The notes under the pieces are model-generated. The model was given only the letters and a program-made list of their open reading frames with translations. It did no database searches and was not told where the DNA came from. Below, piece after piece: positions 34,874 to 47,234 of a stretch of DNA of 64,000 nt (the stretch's first letter is position 1; each line of letters starts with the position of its first letter). A program made the translations under genes and the position numbers. Source of the stretch: Filosporella fistucella (lineage: Eukaryota > Ascomycota > Leotiomycetes > Helotiales). The stretch is from the NCBI GenBank assembly GCA_030077755.1, contig JAQJZZ010000021.1:186001-250000 (forward strand). The letters are read 5' to 3'.

Positions 34874-37162
34874 GGCTGATGTGGGGAGAAACAGGTTGTT
34901 TCGAGTATGTGTTGGTGGAATGGTGGCTTCGGAAGATTTGAGTTGCTCGAACTCTCTTGGGCGATAAAGTTATATCAAGCATCTCTAGCATGAGTCACTT
35001 GAGTTTCGGGCAAATCCCGCGGTGTTCCAACATGTTTATGTCAAGTGGAACAAAATCTGTGAAACGGTGCTGTATAAATTAGAGAACATTATATGCAACG
35101 CAACGGGAACTCTGTTCTCCTTTCCTAGTGCCCGGAGCTAACATAGACATTCTATATGTTGCTCTTCCTATATGTTCATAAAATTGCGTGTGGTTCGCAT
35201 GTGAATTTATAGTGGGGGTTCACGGCAGCCAACCCTTGAAGCCGACGCTGTAACTAACGGTTGTACGATGGTTTCTTCAAACCTTGGATGCCGCAGGGAT
35301 ATCATATAATAGAGGCAAGGGCAGTCTATTGTTGCAATAGAAGATACCTCAAAAAACACATCGCTTGTTTCTTTGTGCGCAATCGTCGGCACAAAACTTT
35401 ATTCCCGAACTTCGTGCAGCATCTTGTCGATCTGTCGGAATCATTATACGACCGCCATTATACCTCGTTAAGCCCTTCTCTAAACAGGCCCTCGAGGAGA
35501 TTTTTATTCTTTTGAGATGCCATTGTAACACATAGTCAAACCTGTTTTCCATGCATTTAACGAATGTAGGGCACGCTGCAAACTTCACGATAATGACATG
35601 CCGCGCTGGCAATACATAACTTGGCGATATATAGTCTGCGAGGTCGAGTTGCTGAAAATGAGATGCATCGCGTAGGTTTCTTTGCCTCTCGGATGTAGGC
35701 ACCAGAGAGTTTTAGTAAAGGCAGTTGAGTACGAAGTAAATATCGTATGGTTGTATAAGATCCTTCCCAAGTGCAACATATATTCCGGTAATGCTTGAAA
35801 ATAATACGTTCCGAGAATACCTGGGAAAAATAGACCTCGGGCGACGGTCATCTTTCTCGTACTGGGCTGCCAGATCCCAATCCTGCCCAAGTGCTGCTTA
35901 CTCTATGCTTGTGCAATGCAAGTATCCGTCACCTTGACTGCGCTGTTCTCGATGCAGCTAAGATATCCCTATATCACGGTTTTTTTGACCCTATCCCTTG
36001 GTCTTGGTTTATGCGCTGCATCGCCAGCTCCGGGACGCAAACCCACGTTGCTCCGTCTCGGTGTCGAGCCACTGGAAAACCCTTCCAGCGCCATGTCCCA
36101 GTATCCCAGAAAACAATTATTCCGGTGTTGGGAATGGAACCATGCTCCGTATCTCGTTGGTGGTATGTTAGATGTCGCATCGGATGAATAGTTGTGCAAC
36201 TCACATCACCGCCTCTAGCAATGAACCCTGACAGTTACATAGTACTTTTCTTCCCAGCCGAGCCTGCTTTTTGATTATTTCCATAAGCTGCAGTTTGGTG
36301 CTGACGGCACTGTCCGTATTAGACTCTTGCTACACCCATTCCGCACTGGCCAAAAAAAGCCCAAAAGGTAGAAAATCATCCATTGCCACGATAAGTTAGT
36401 GGGCGACTTGAATTTAACGTTCAAGGACGGGACCCTAAAGGTTCAATAGTGTTAGCTCTACATATTTTTTCCCTTTCTCTTTAGGTTTCCCATATGTGGA
36501 ATTGCCGTGCGTCTGCATAGTCGTCATGCAATATACTATACTATCCTTTGCCTGACCTTACTTACCTCCTTCTCCTTTGTGCCCTCCCTGTCCCTATGAA
36601 TGATATTCGAGATAAATGATTCGATAGGTCGCTCATCGCTTTCGTCATTCTCCGGCTTCTCGGGGAGAGCGACCTTGTTCTTTTGTGCATATTAGGAAAA
36701 CATATATGTACAATCATACATGTAGGCCAGGGCCGTCGCAGCCTGCCCAGGTAATTTACCTAGGTAAGTTGAAAATTTCCAGGTGTGCTCGTTTACTCCG
36801 TAGTTGCCACCCATGCACACTTTATACGCCCGGGGTACGAAACCAAGCTGCTGGTATTCATATGTCCCGCTGTCCCGCCCCCCTCCACTCCCTTTCCTAC
36901 TGTACCCAACCCAACCGTCCCAGTCCCAAGTCTCTGGATTCCTTCCCGTCCTGCACCGCATCACTTCCCTCCACCCTCCCTTCACCTTCACCTCAAAATG
37001 CGCCTGAGCCGTCACATCGCGCAATATTGCTTCCTTTTTTTGTGACCAACATCTGCTTAAGGCCGTTTCCGTCCAAGCCCGCTTCTCTTGGGACCATCGG
37101 ATGGAAAAGTATTTGAGTTGTTTGTTCTTTCTTGAGCGGTGTGCAGTCAGGAGCGCAGAGAT
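34874..37162. other. Long intergenic region, no certain gene
   Basis: About 2.3 kb between divergent start codons of the decarboxylase and the methyltransferase. One short plus-strand frame (35916-36191) is listed separately as a doubtful secreted peptide. The stretch at 36880-37000 is strongly C/T-rich and probably belongs to the methyltransferase promoter. Confidence 0.4.
35916..36191 (+). CDS. Doubtful small secreted protein
   Basis: A 91-codon frame from an ATG. The start is hydrophobic (YPYITVFLTLSLGLGLCAAS), resembling a signal peptide ending near CAASPA, followed by about 50 mostly polar residues with one further Cys. There is no similarity to a known family, and other frames in the area are also open, so this could be chance. 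Confidence 0.2.
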   Translation: MQVSVTLTALFSMQLRYPYITVFLTLSLGLGLCAASPAPGRKPTLLRLGVEPLENPSSAMSQYPRKQLFRCWEWNHAPYLVGGMLDVASDE

Positions 37163-38580
37163 ATGAAGAACGAGGATGGGGACTCCTCCTCCTCTTCAAG
37201 GTCCAGACCTTCTTACATGAATGTGCCTTCAAACATGACAACTCAAAGCACCGCATACAACTCACCAATACGTGGGTTCGAGACACCTATTGAACCAGAT
37301 GTGGGCATATGCATCTCATTCAAGACATCCAGGCTAACACTCCAATCAGACGCCTTCCAATCTTTCCAGCCCAAATGATGGGTAAGTCCCAAGTATCCGG
37401 AGGCGACGTCGTACAGAGATGTTGTACTGCAATTTTGCTGTCGACATCAAACACGTGCTAATGCATTCGGCCAGTTCTTCCAGAGCACTCGACAACAATG
37501 TATTTAATTATGAGCGAGAGAATGGAAGAACTTATCATAGTTACAAAGCAGGAAGTAAGGGGTTCATGATAATTGTCTGGAGCAATTGTGTTGATTTTTT
37601 GACAGTATATTTCTTTCCAAACGACCCAACCGAAACAGACCGACTCGACTTTCAATTCGAAATTTTGAAGCTTGCATTTCTGGACAAGAACTATTTCGCA
37701 CCTCTTTCAAATCCAAAAAGAATTTTTGATATTGGTACTGGAACAGGACAATGGGCGATAGAAATGGGAGACGAATTCCCGGAGGCCGAGGTCCAGGCTA
37801 CCGATCTATCACCTATCCAACCATCCTCAGTTCCTGAGAACGTTCAATTCTTTATTGATGATGCCAGTGAAGAAGACTGGGCCGTACCACCAGATTACTT
37901 TGATTACATTCACACACGACTCTTACTCGGATGCTTCAGCGACTTTAGAGACATCATCAAGAAAGGATTCCACTATACCAAACCCGGAGGGTGGATGGAA
38001 AGTCAAGAGCTGATGCCAACGCCATATTGTGATGATGGGACTATGCCAGCTGACTGGCCATTTCTCGGATGGTCCAAGGACTTGGATCGGGCAGCCATGG
38101 AAGCAGACCGACCTCTGCGGATAGCAAACAGGCTGAAGAAATGGTACGAACAAGCTGGGTTTGTAGATGTGCAAGAAAAGGTGTTTAAGATACCTATGAA
38201 CTCTTGGCCCAGGGACAAACATTTGAAGACTCTCGGAAGAATGCAAGAAGATAATTGGCTTGCTGGGCTCGGAGGATTGAGTATGGGCCCATTCTCAAGA
38301 GTATTGAATTGGAGCAAGAATGAGATCGAGGTTGGTTCGACGAGCCAGAACACAGTCCAGAAGCTAACATCGACAGGTGTATCTTGTCAATGTGCGCAAG
38401 TCAATCTCGGATAAGCGCGTACACGCTTACCACAAGGTATTTGTTGTGTGGGGCCGAAAGCCTTTGGAGGGTGAGGAGCCATCCCCAATAGCATTGCAAT
38501 CTCAACCTCAACCTCAGTCGCCAATCCGACCAGAAACCTCCTCCCCGCCTCCAGCAGGCGGAAAGCCACCATCAAGATAA
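37163..38580 (+). CDS. LaeA-like SAM-dependent methyltransferase
   Basis: Five exons (37163-37300, 37350-37381, 37484-37554, 37606-38330, 38377-38580) splice in phase to 389 residues. After a disordered N-terminus comes ENGRTYHSYKAG, then FPNDPTETDRLDFQFEI, the SAM-binding FDIGTGTGQWAIEMGDEFP, ATDLSPIQPSSVPENVQF and DYIHTRLLLGCFSD. This is the pattern of the fungal LaeA/UMTA-like methyltransferase family, which includes regulators of secondary metabolism and enzymes of metabolite pathways. The last intron uses a GTTGGT donor with a GCTAAC branch site. LaeA itself cannot be told apart from its many paralogues here. The Pro-rich C-terminal tail is unusual but fits the frame. Confidence 0.88.
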
Positions 38581-39048
38581 CGACTGAAGGACGTGAATAG
38601 CAATCACATGAAGTGCGAAACATATATCGGAGTTTTGATGATGCATTTGCGGCGTAATGATAGACGGTAATTAATGTCGGTGTGGCACGGGGTAGGAGTT
38701 TGCAGGAATCGACATATCAAAATCGCATACCTTCATTTTCCATATTCCGGAATGTATTTCGACTTCTATGAATCTCTGTTTTAACTTCTTAACTTTCTGT
38801 GGTACATGGCCTCAGTACGGCAAGTTCTTTCCCTAAATAAACCTAGTTGATTTTGCCGATTTTTCCAAGTAGCAACTGCCTCCAGAAAAGATTGTCGTCG
38901 TCCCTTCAATCTCTATCTCCTCTGTGCTTCTAAATTACAGCAAAGCATGTTTATCTACTGCTCTGGCTTCATTTTATATCATTAGGTAGCTACTTTACAG
39001 GAAATTTCACCACCGATACCAGTTATCAATATCACTACGGCTGACAGC
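38581..39048. other. Intergenic region, no gene seen
   Basis: About 470 bases between two plus-strand genes; nothing recognised. Confidence 0.4.
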
Positions 39049-40920
39049 ATGAACTCCAACGGCATTTCAAGGTACAATCCCATGTATGCTTCAACGCCTT
39101 ACGACCTGAACGCGCATCCAGTTGTATGTGGAGCAACGGACGTTTATCTCTTCGAGCTCAGTCCCACCACGCCTCAACATCCCCAGATGGTATGTGGCAG
39201 ACTCATCTGTTTGTATCATAATTTCCAACTTCTAGCTGGGCAACCAATGCCGCAATACGAAGCGTTATCATATTACGGCGACGTCAGAGCCAAAGTTCGA
39301 TCAATCACCATATATGACGAACGAAGTGGTCGATACACATACCTTCCCGTTACAGAGGGCTGTTATTCCATTCTCAGCGGGCTTCGGCTTGCGGACAGGG
39401 TACGCCTCCTGTATATCCATGAAATCTGCATCAATTCTGGACTTTACGATTTTTCAACTGCCATGATGATAGAGAACTTGTTATTCGTAAGAGCTTGTCG
39501 AACCATAGTCGATATTGGGGACAGCCCGTCACCTGTACTGGACTACTGGTTTGCGCCAGAAGAGGAGCAGACCCCCGAGCTTACCGAAAAAGCCCTCACC
39601 ATAGATTCCATGAACGACGTACTGCAAAGACCATGGTTCCATGGCATGTGGAATGTTCGGGCATTATTTAGCTGTCCCCGCGTCTTTGTCGTCTATAGGA
39701 ACAGATCAATGTTATGGCATCGTTTCAACCATTTCATACAACGAGGGTTGTATCCGCCGCCTCCTCTTAGACATGAATTTACTGGCGTCCAAGTCCCAAA
39801 CGACCTATACACAGTAACAAAAACTTGCCATTCAGATGACATCGCTATTGTCCAGCCACGCCTGCCTTCCTTGATTCTTTTCGGTAGCACAGTGTTATGT
39901 GTAAGGTTTCCCATGACACTCTTTCTCCATTGGCTAGGAAGCATTGAGAGCCCTGAGAAGAATTTTCATCAAGCTATTGTAGAGGGTCGAACAGATTGGA
40001 GCTGTCTAATTGCAATTACCAAGGATTTAATTTCAATGATTGGAGCTAGAGCATCTTGTTTTGTGAAAGACACAGAAAAAACCAACCACAAAGGGCTGCC
40101 TAGTTGGACGATAGACTGGACAAGCCCTGTAGCACCAGAGCAGCTCATTGGGTTATGCCCGTTCTATCTCCCTTATAAAGCATGTGGAGACTACAAGGGT
40201 GATAATTTGAGGTTGGTGAAGTTAGGGTCCTTCCAGGGAATCAAAATACGGGGGATGCAAATTGGTACAATAAGAAGATGGCAGGACACCGTCTCAGAAT
40301 CTCGTACCATGAATGATATATGGCAAGACAGCAAGACGATATCGGACTTCTTGGAAGACTGTCTCGAACACAAGCAGAAGGTCCAATACAAGAACTGGAA
40401 CGAGGACAGGAAGATATTTCCGGAACGTCGCAGGCGCATCTCGCCTCCTGCTCCCCGTCAAAGGCACCTCCTGTTGCCGAATGTTGATTCAAGCTCAGGC
40501 ACTAACACGTTGGATGGGGAGAGAGTACCAGAGGAAGAGGATCGACCACCAAAATGGATGCGAACCCTGGGTACTCCACTTAAAGATCCCCAGACAATAC
40601 CGCCCAAATTACGTACAGCTCTTCTCCGGGCATTTTGCTATGAACGAACACTTTTTTCTACTAATACGGCCTTCATTGGGGTGGGACCACAGTCTTTGAA
40701 GCCATGCGACATAGTTTGTTGTTTACTGGGATTTCCAGCCCCAATGGTGATTCGACGAGCACGAGATCATGATATCAAGCATCTCAATTCCTATTATCGA
40801 ATTGTTGGCCAAGCTTGGGTGTATGGACTTATGAACGGGGAGGCTTTTGCTGGCTTGGATCCAGAGCAAGATGGAAAGGGAGAGGCAATAGAGCCTTTCG
40901 AAGATTTTACATTCTTTTGA
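39049..40920 (+). CDS. Divergent HET-domain-like protein
   Basis: A single exon of 623 residues. The order of motifs follows heterokaryon-incompatibility (HET) proteins: YEALSYYGD near residue 71, LPVTEGCYSILSGLRLADRV, then LLYIHEICINSG and a late RPWFHGMWNVRALFSCPRV block. In ordinary HET proteins these read YEALSYxWGD, LWIDAICINQ and RxWxxQE; here the Trp, Asp-Ala, Gln and the QE pair are changed. The C-terminal half has no recognised domain and contains ALLRAFCYERTLF and a long basic linker, ending EDFTFF. HET proteins trigger cell death when incompatible strains fuse; whether this one can signal is uncertain. Confidence 0.72.
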   Translation: MNSNGISRYNPMYASTPYDLNAHPVVCGATDVYLFELSPTTPQHPQMVCGRLICLYHNFQLLAGQPMPQYEALSYYGDVRAKVRSITIYDERSGRYTYLPVTEGCYSILSGLRLADRVRLLYIHEICINSGLYDFSTAMMIENLLFVRACRTIVDIGDSPSPVLDYWFAPEEEQTPELTEKALTIDSMNDVLQRPWFHGMWNVRALFSCPRVFVVYRNRSMLWHRFNHFIQRGLYPPPPLRHEFTGVQVPNDLYTVTKTCHSDDIAIVQPRLPSLILFGSTVLCVRFPMTLFLHWLGSIESPEKNFHQAIVEGRTDWSCLIAITKDLISMIGARASCFVKDTEKTNHKGLPSWTIDWTSPVAPEQLIGLCPFYLPYKACGDYKGDNLRLVKLGSFQGIKIRGMQIGTIRRWQDTVSESRTMNDIWQDSKTISDFLEDCLEHKQKVQYKNWNEDRKIFPERRRRISPPAPRQRHLLLPNVDSSSGTNTLDGERVPEEEDRPPKWMRTLGTPLKDPQTIPPKLRTALLRAFCYERTLFSTNTAFIGVGPQSLKPCDIVCCLLGFPAPMVIRRARDHDIKHLNSYYRIVGQAWVYGLMNGEAFAGLDPEQDGKGEAIEPFEDFTFF

Positions 40921-41545
40921 GGTCATAGATATATGCAAGGAAGACTGCAAGTCGCCTGCACTGTTGTTCATGCTTAAGCTTTATTGAAGATCATAAATAT
41001 GATACTTACCACTGCAAGTTCGACTAAGCTTTTATTCTCCTAAGCTTCGATGGAAAGTGTAGTTGTCCCAGTTCTGCATCTCCGCATGCTTTATGAATGC
41101 GCAACAAAAAAATGTAAGATGCAGAGAGCTAAGTAAAAGGTGCCCTATTAATTGGGAGTTTTTACCGACCCTAGAAAACACTCTTACTTGGCCAATCGTA
41201 GAATCGAGCTTCTATAGTTGACCCTCTCTAACCGATTTGACTGAGTACTCATGATTCTACGAGGGGTCAACTGAGAGTATTGGCATAGGGGAGTTCTCAA
41301 AGATAACGGTAGGAAAAAGAGATAGGCTAGAAGTTGATAGATGACTTCCTGACTGATAATGAAAACTTTATGCCCTAAAAATTAGAGGGATTAATAAATC
41401 TGGCCGTCTTTTTGTTCTGTCTAGAGCTATATACACCGCTATTTATCCGACGCCCGCTATCTCGCAAGTATACTTCTTCGTCATCTTATCATCAATCATA
41501 AGTCCTCGATTTTCCTACCCCTTTTTCCCAGAAGGTAATCCGTAT
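40921..41545. other. Convergent intergenic region with inverted repeats
   Basis: About 625 bases. Around 41190-41275 the 10-mer TCGTAGAATC and its exact complement flank a spacer, and GTTGACCCTCT and AGGGGTCAAC form another near-inverted pair. No gene was recognised. Confidence 0.4.
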
Positions 41546-43182
41546 TCAATTCCCACCATTGGAATGGCCATTCGTGATACTACCACCCAGTCCTCCCTCT
41601 CCATTCTCTACTATTTCACCACTGTCCATTCTCTCAAATGCTTTTCGGACCTGGAGATCCCAGTCGCTCCATGCGACGATGATCCATTCGATTGCTCCTA
41701 CGAGATAGAGTGCGATACATTGTCCGACCCAGAGACCGGCTAGACCCCATCCGTGGAATGCGAGGTAGATTCCCAATGGCAGAGCGCCCATGTAGTAACT
41801 CACGATATTGACAGCGGCACCGATATGTTGTCTTCCCATTCCTCTGAGACTTCCTCCACAGCTTCCGTTCAATCCATCCGCAATCTGGAAAAGTGCAACG
41901 TAAGGCATGACCTCTGCTGTCAGACGAACGACATCCATATCATTGTTGAAAATCTTGGCATAGAAGTCCTTGACAGCCATCAAGACGATGAGTACAAGCA
42001 CTCCCATGATCATGCTCAGCCAAGCCGCTACGTTAGCCGCTCTCGCAGCTCCTTTGGCGTTTCTCGCTCCAAGCAGATTCCCAACTCTTGCTGAAGCAGC
42101 GACACCGATACCGAATGGAATGGTGTTCATCACTTGATCAGTCGTCATGATCACACTCTGAGCAGCGAGGGGAATCGTGCCTAGTCGTCCAGCAGCCAAT
42201 GCAACAATCTCAAATGCCCACCATTCGGTACCGACGTGTACCACGCCAAGGATAGCCAGACGAGCAAACGTTGATATGTTCTGGTATGAGGCACGGGACC
42301 AACCTCCCCAGCAGCGAGAGCCAGCTACGAACCGGGCATACAATACCAAGAGAATGAATGAAAGCCAGTAGGATATCCCTGTTGCCAGTGGTGCTCCTAG
42401 TAGTCCCATGTGAAAGGTGTAGACGAAGAGATAGTTGAGTCCGGCATTGATTGGAGATGTGATGAGAAGAACGTATGTACCTGGGCGCATGATTTCTGAA
42501 TTTGTTAGAGACATATGAAAAGAGAGAGGCGTGCCTTACCTTGCGCTTGAAGATACTTCTTCATTGATTCAAAGTATACATAGCCCAAACCTCCCGGGAT
42601 CAAGACGGTAAGAAACTTGGCGCTGTCAACACAGATATACTCCTCTTGACCCAGTAATCTGAAGATAGGAGCAGAGCAAGCCCAGAGAATTGCAACCGGC
42701 ACGTAAAACGCAGTCAAAACAATGAATGCTCTTTGCAGAAGTACCCCAAGGTCGTGTGGGTTTTTACTACCAGTAAAAGTAGAAGAAGCAAGTGTATCCA
42801 AAGCAGTGGATCCACCCAATGCTATCAACCAAGCTGTCGACATAGCAAACATGTAACTGAAAGCAGCGGTTGCCAATGCTTCAGGACTTAACCTCCCCAC
42901 AATCAGCACCGAAAAAGTCTGCAAGGAGTTTTGAAGAGTATATGCGATGATCACAGGCACAGAGCCGCGTACAAGGACAAGAAATTCCGCAAGCCATTGC
43001 TTCGTGGACGAGGAATCCTCATCGACTTCATAGGTTTCACCCTCGGAGGTTGTGGAAGGGCTCGAACTGGTAGGTTTTGGCAAAAGTGAGGTTCGTTCGT
43101 TTGGCGGGGTAGAGTTCGGAGAGCTCGCTTTGGATCTCAGGAAGTTAGGAAGCCATGATTTTGAATCGGTCGAGTCGTCCAT
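41546..43182 (-). CDS. MATE-family efflux transporter
   Basis: Two exons (42540-43182, 41546-42495) give 530 residues. A disordered N-terminus ending in ERTSLLP, a possible dileucine sorting signal, precedes about twelve hydrophobic segments. MATE landmarks are present: VPVIIAYTLQNSLQTFSVLIVGRLSPEALA, ALGGSTALDTLASSTFTGSK, GVHVGTEWWAFEIVALAAG in the second half, and PFGIGVAASARVGNLLGARN. These proton- or sodium-coupled antiporters export organic cations and metabolites, often from the vacuole or plasma membrane; the fungal relatives are Erc1-like. The start is ATG 43182; an in-frame upstream stretch lacks an ATG. Confidence 0.92.
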
Positions 43183-44830
43183 ATTTGGTGTGTACTGTCG
43201 AGTCAACCGCTTTGAGTACTACCGAGACATTGAGAGAGGTATATGAGAGATAGGAAAATAAGAGAATTCACTCGGCAAATAATCAATTGGGTAGTCTGGC
43301 TGCAGACTCTGTTGATATCTGCGGATTCTGATTTGATTGATAGTATGACAACACTTTGGCAGTGGCAAGGACATGGTGACAAAGAAAGACGTAAAGGCAT
43401 GAACAACGAATACTTGTAGCGATGGTGGCCAATGGGATCTGCATCGGAGGAGCATGGCGAGCATGGCATGGCGACAATGGAGACGGAAAGACACAATATG
43501 CCCAGTCATGGAATGTAGAATTGTCAGTGGACTGGATTGCTGAAGAATCGGCGGCTTGAAAGGTGGAAATGGTAGGGCGAGTCAAGACAACGGGATTCTG
43601 CTGGTGTTATGCAAGTGTTGTGTTAGGTTGAATGCACATGTCTTGCTTATCTTGACGTTGAACGATGACACTTCGTTATCAACAAGAATGTGGTAATAGT
43701 GCAAGGATCATGTGACTGCGAATAGAGGCAGCTGTTAGCAGCTGTCTTAGTGTTACGTAACCATCAGCATATATGTTTTGACAATGGAACAATTGGACAA
43801 ATATTATGTGTCCCGGATGGAGGGAATATATCTAAGGCGTCGATGAAGATATTTTTTCTGTCTCATCCATGTCTTAATCTGAGATGTGTATTACTACCCC
43901 GCGGACGAGTGAGTACGGAGTGCCAAGTGCGTTGATTCTAATTGGTGCCCACGAGGTCGAGAATTTTTATACTTGGAATAAATTAAGACAGGTCTGCCAA
44001 TGAGGTTACTATTCCATCGTACATGTTCAATTAAGAGTGAGACTTCTCCTGAGTCACCTGCAACTGCAATATCATCGGGTTTGTGGCACCGCCAGAATGG
44101 CCATTGTGAGCCGAGCTGAAAACTCGATCCGACCAAATTATAATCTAGAGCCGCCATGGCTGCTTATGAATGATTAGACTTTGCTCGGGTTTCAATACCA
44201 ATCACAAATTTTGCGAATCTGGATAGACTAATTGAATGTCTTGGCGGGAAAAGGTTACAATGGTGCTGACGAGCCTATTCAATCATTTACAAAGTCTAGC
44301 CTCGATTAAATAGTTGCACCACCGAGTTCTCTCCTACGGCAGAAATATGTGAGTTATATACTATATACATCAGTTCTTTACATCTCTTCCACAACTTTGG
44401 CATTGCTTCCACTCTATGCCAATGTCTATTGACGATCCGAACTGCATCTGTTCATTTGACAGCACACTATTCGCGCAAGAGCAATTGCGGGTACTCGGAC
44501 TGTGGATTGCGGCCGCTCTCCCTTTCAACTTGTGCCACACAGAAATCATACTGTAGTGGCAGGAGACAAGTTCTTGCTCGTCTGTAAAATAGTCATCGGC
44601 ACCGGTGTGATTGTGTACTTCTCGCGAAGACTTAGATTGACTTTCAATCAAGTGACTTTGCGATGAACACGGGGTGCTGTTGGTCGTTCTGGGGTAATTG
44701 AAGGGGCAAAAGTGAGGCTTAGAGGATGATTATTTGCGAACTTTTTGCCAGCTGGCGCTGTTCAGTCCAACTTTCTCACTCCGAGACTCTTTCTTCCTGG
44801 ACATCGATGTACAGAGGGACGTTTGAAGGC
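43183..44830. other. Intergenic region, no gene seen
   Basis: About 1.6 kb between the MATE start and the 3' end of the Zn2Cys6 gene. Short frames are present on both strands, none with recognisable similarity. Confidence 0.4.
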
Positions 44831-47234
44831 TCAATATTGCGATGGCATCCCACCATAAGCATCCTCGAAACTTGTCCCTTCGACATAAGAGTCCCAGATA
44901 TCCTAACAGCTTTGATTAGAGTAGATGAATCGGGAGAATAAGACAGACTTACCCAATCGAAATCCATGCTGAGCTCTGGTACGCACATATCAAGTGAGGG
45001 AGCTGGAACCCAGTTATTCATATGGACAGGGGAAGGAAAGTTGTCCAGGACTGGCGTCTCAACGGGGTCTGGTATGCCAAGTAGCTTCCTCATATTTGAC
45101 AAAACATGGTAAACCTGAGTCGCTTCTGGGGATTTCTTTTTTTCAGATTCGTCTTTCCAGATTTGACAAGCGCTCTGAAGGACAAAAAGCACTTCAGGCT
45201 CAATCACGCCACCTGCTTCCATGTTTTCCGTGGATTTGTCATTTCTCCGATGTTTTATATCCAAGACAAGAATCATGGCCGAAAGGATGAAATCTTGACT
45301 AGTATGAGATATACGGAACCAGTGTTTCGCAACAAGCGAGCGGGGTTTCTTGGATTCCATGTATAGGAAGTGCTGCTCTTTCAACAGATTGATGGCAGAT
45401 TCGGTACATCGTTTGTACGAACGCTCGTATCGAGGGTCAAGCCTTCCACGTACGAAGAACTTTCGATGCAAGACACACATACCTTGCAAGAATAGGAACC
45501 TCAATTGTGCCTGCCTATTGACAATGGACCGTGAGTCAAGAACTTCCAGACGATCCATCTTGAAGCGAGGTGGAAGTTCATCCCAAACCTTCTGTAGCTG
45601 ATCATCCAACTCCAGCACCCTCTCGTATGGATATTGTCTAAAGCCACTGAGCAACGTGTGTATTTTCCCCAGTATCGCAGTAATTCTGCCTTTGGCAATC
45701 AAATATGATACTGGCGTTAATTCCTCGAATGGTCTTTCAGGAGGTAGAACAGTCATGTCCTCGCTCAGCTCCCAGTCCCATAAGTTTCGAGGATCAGCAG
45801 TGTCGTAGTCAAGACTTTGAACCATACTTGGAAGTCCCATAAGGAAAGATGTAAGACCATCAGTTCGCTGAACAAAACACCAAATTCGGCGCCTCATTTC
45901 GCCTTCAAAGACGCTTAGGTCGGGGAAGTGCGAAGGATCCCTACCCTGATCAGTACATAATTGTCAACGACAAACGCTTCTGTGATACGCTTACATATGA
46001 TAACCCATTTGAAGCGCTACTCGAGTCACCAACCCAACCATCATCCAAACTCTTGGTGCATAGCAGCTCCTTCGACCCCATTCAGCCATGGTATTATAGA
46101 TCATCGTTTCAACTGTGAAAGGAGCACATTTTGTTATGTCACCCAGCATGAGGCATTGGGATGTCCGAAGCTGATACAGTTCAGCCAAGGACCTCGAGAT
46201 TCCTTGATACTCGGGAGGCTCATCTTGATTAATGTCGTATGAGACCATCACGAGGTCCAGGATAGAGAACAACAGCCCTAGCCACATGACTTTCGTGTCT
46301 TCAGGTTTCGCCCAATGGGCCTCATATGTTTTCATGAAAGCTGGCTTGTGCAAAATATCTAGAATCGTTAGTCAAAACCTGGGCGGCGAATGGGAGAACT
46401 TACGGAAAGTGGGCGCTGGAGAATCTTCATCGTCAAAGAATCTGGTCATCATTTTGTCACAAGCGGGTTTTGAAGGCACAGATGCCAATAATTCCTGCCT
46501 ACTAATTGGCTGAACGATACCAACAAGAAGACCTGGGACATCAGTAGACTCGGTAACTTGTGCATCAAAAGATTCAGGGACGTCTTGAACTTTGTGCCAG
46601 TAGCTTTTGAGCTCATGTAACTGGCCGAATGTCAGTAAACGAATCGTCAAAGCAGAACATAAACTTACTTCATTTAATACTTCTCCCCAATGGGTGCTTC
46701 CTCTGTATATCGAAGATTTATCATCGACAGTCAAAACTCCCATCTCACGATGTATCTCATCACCACGAGCGCTGCCATTGGATGATTCTTGGGAGCCTCT
46801 GGATGTGGCTGGTGTCTCACCGAGGGGAGAAGTCTCCGAGCCGGTTGAGCTGCTATCATTTTCCAGATTACCATTCAGAGGAGGCTTAGATCTATCTGTC
46901 TCCACACTTTGAGCTACTAAAGAAGTGACAAGACTCTCAAGTTTGTCAATGCGTTGTTGCATGCTCTCAGCATAGGCTGGCGTCAGTGTTGGGCCAGGTC
47001 CGCCTTCAGGGCCGAGGAAAATACATCCTCGGGGATTATCTCGCACGCTGCAATTCTGACAAGGCTGTTGCCGATTACATTTCAACCTAAAAACCCGTCA
47101 GCTATGACTGGATTACATTGCTGCAATAGAACTACTAACTTTCTACTTCGACATGGTTCGCAAGAGAGAGGGATCCGCTGCTTCCTCGGCGCCTTCCGTA
47201 GAGGTTTGTTCGACGTCATGGATACCGCGGACAT
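44831..47234 (-). CDS. Zn2Cys6 transcription factor with fungal_trans domain
   Basis: Six exons (47140-47234, 46669-47086, 46404-46620, 45995-46358, 44953-45940, 44831-44902) give 717 residues. The binuclear zinc cluster spans the first intron: CEPCRSRKLKC, then QQPCQNCSVRDNPRGC, fitting C-x2-C-x6-C-x5-C-x2-C-x8-C, preceded by basic residues. AESMQQRIDKLESLVTSLV is the dimerising coiled coil. The middle homology region (fungal_trans) includes FHILHKPAFMK and EMRRRIWCFVQRTDGLTSFL. The C-terminus ends WDSYVEGTSFEDAYGG, a form shared by many factors of this class. The target genes are unknown; neither the adjacent MATE pump nor the RING-like gene can be assigned as a target. Confidence 0.93.

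Noticed and set aside
37163..47234. Secondary-metabolite gene cluster (methyltransferase, MATE pump, Zn2Cys6 factor)
   Set aside because: No polyketide, peptide or terpene synthase, and no oxidases, lie between them; adjacency alone is not enough.
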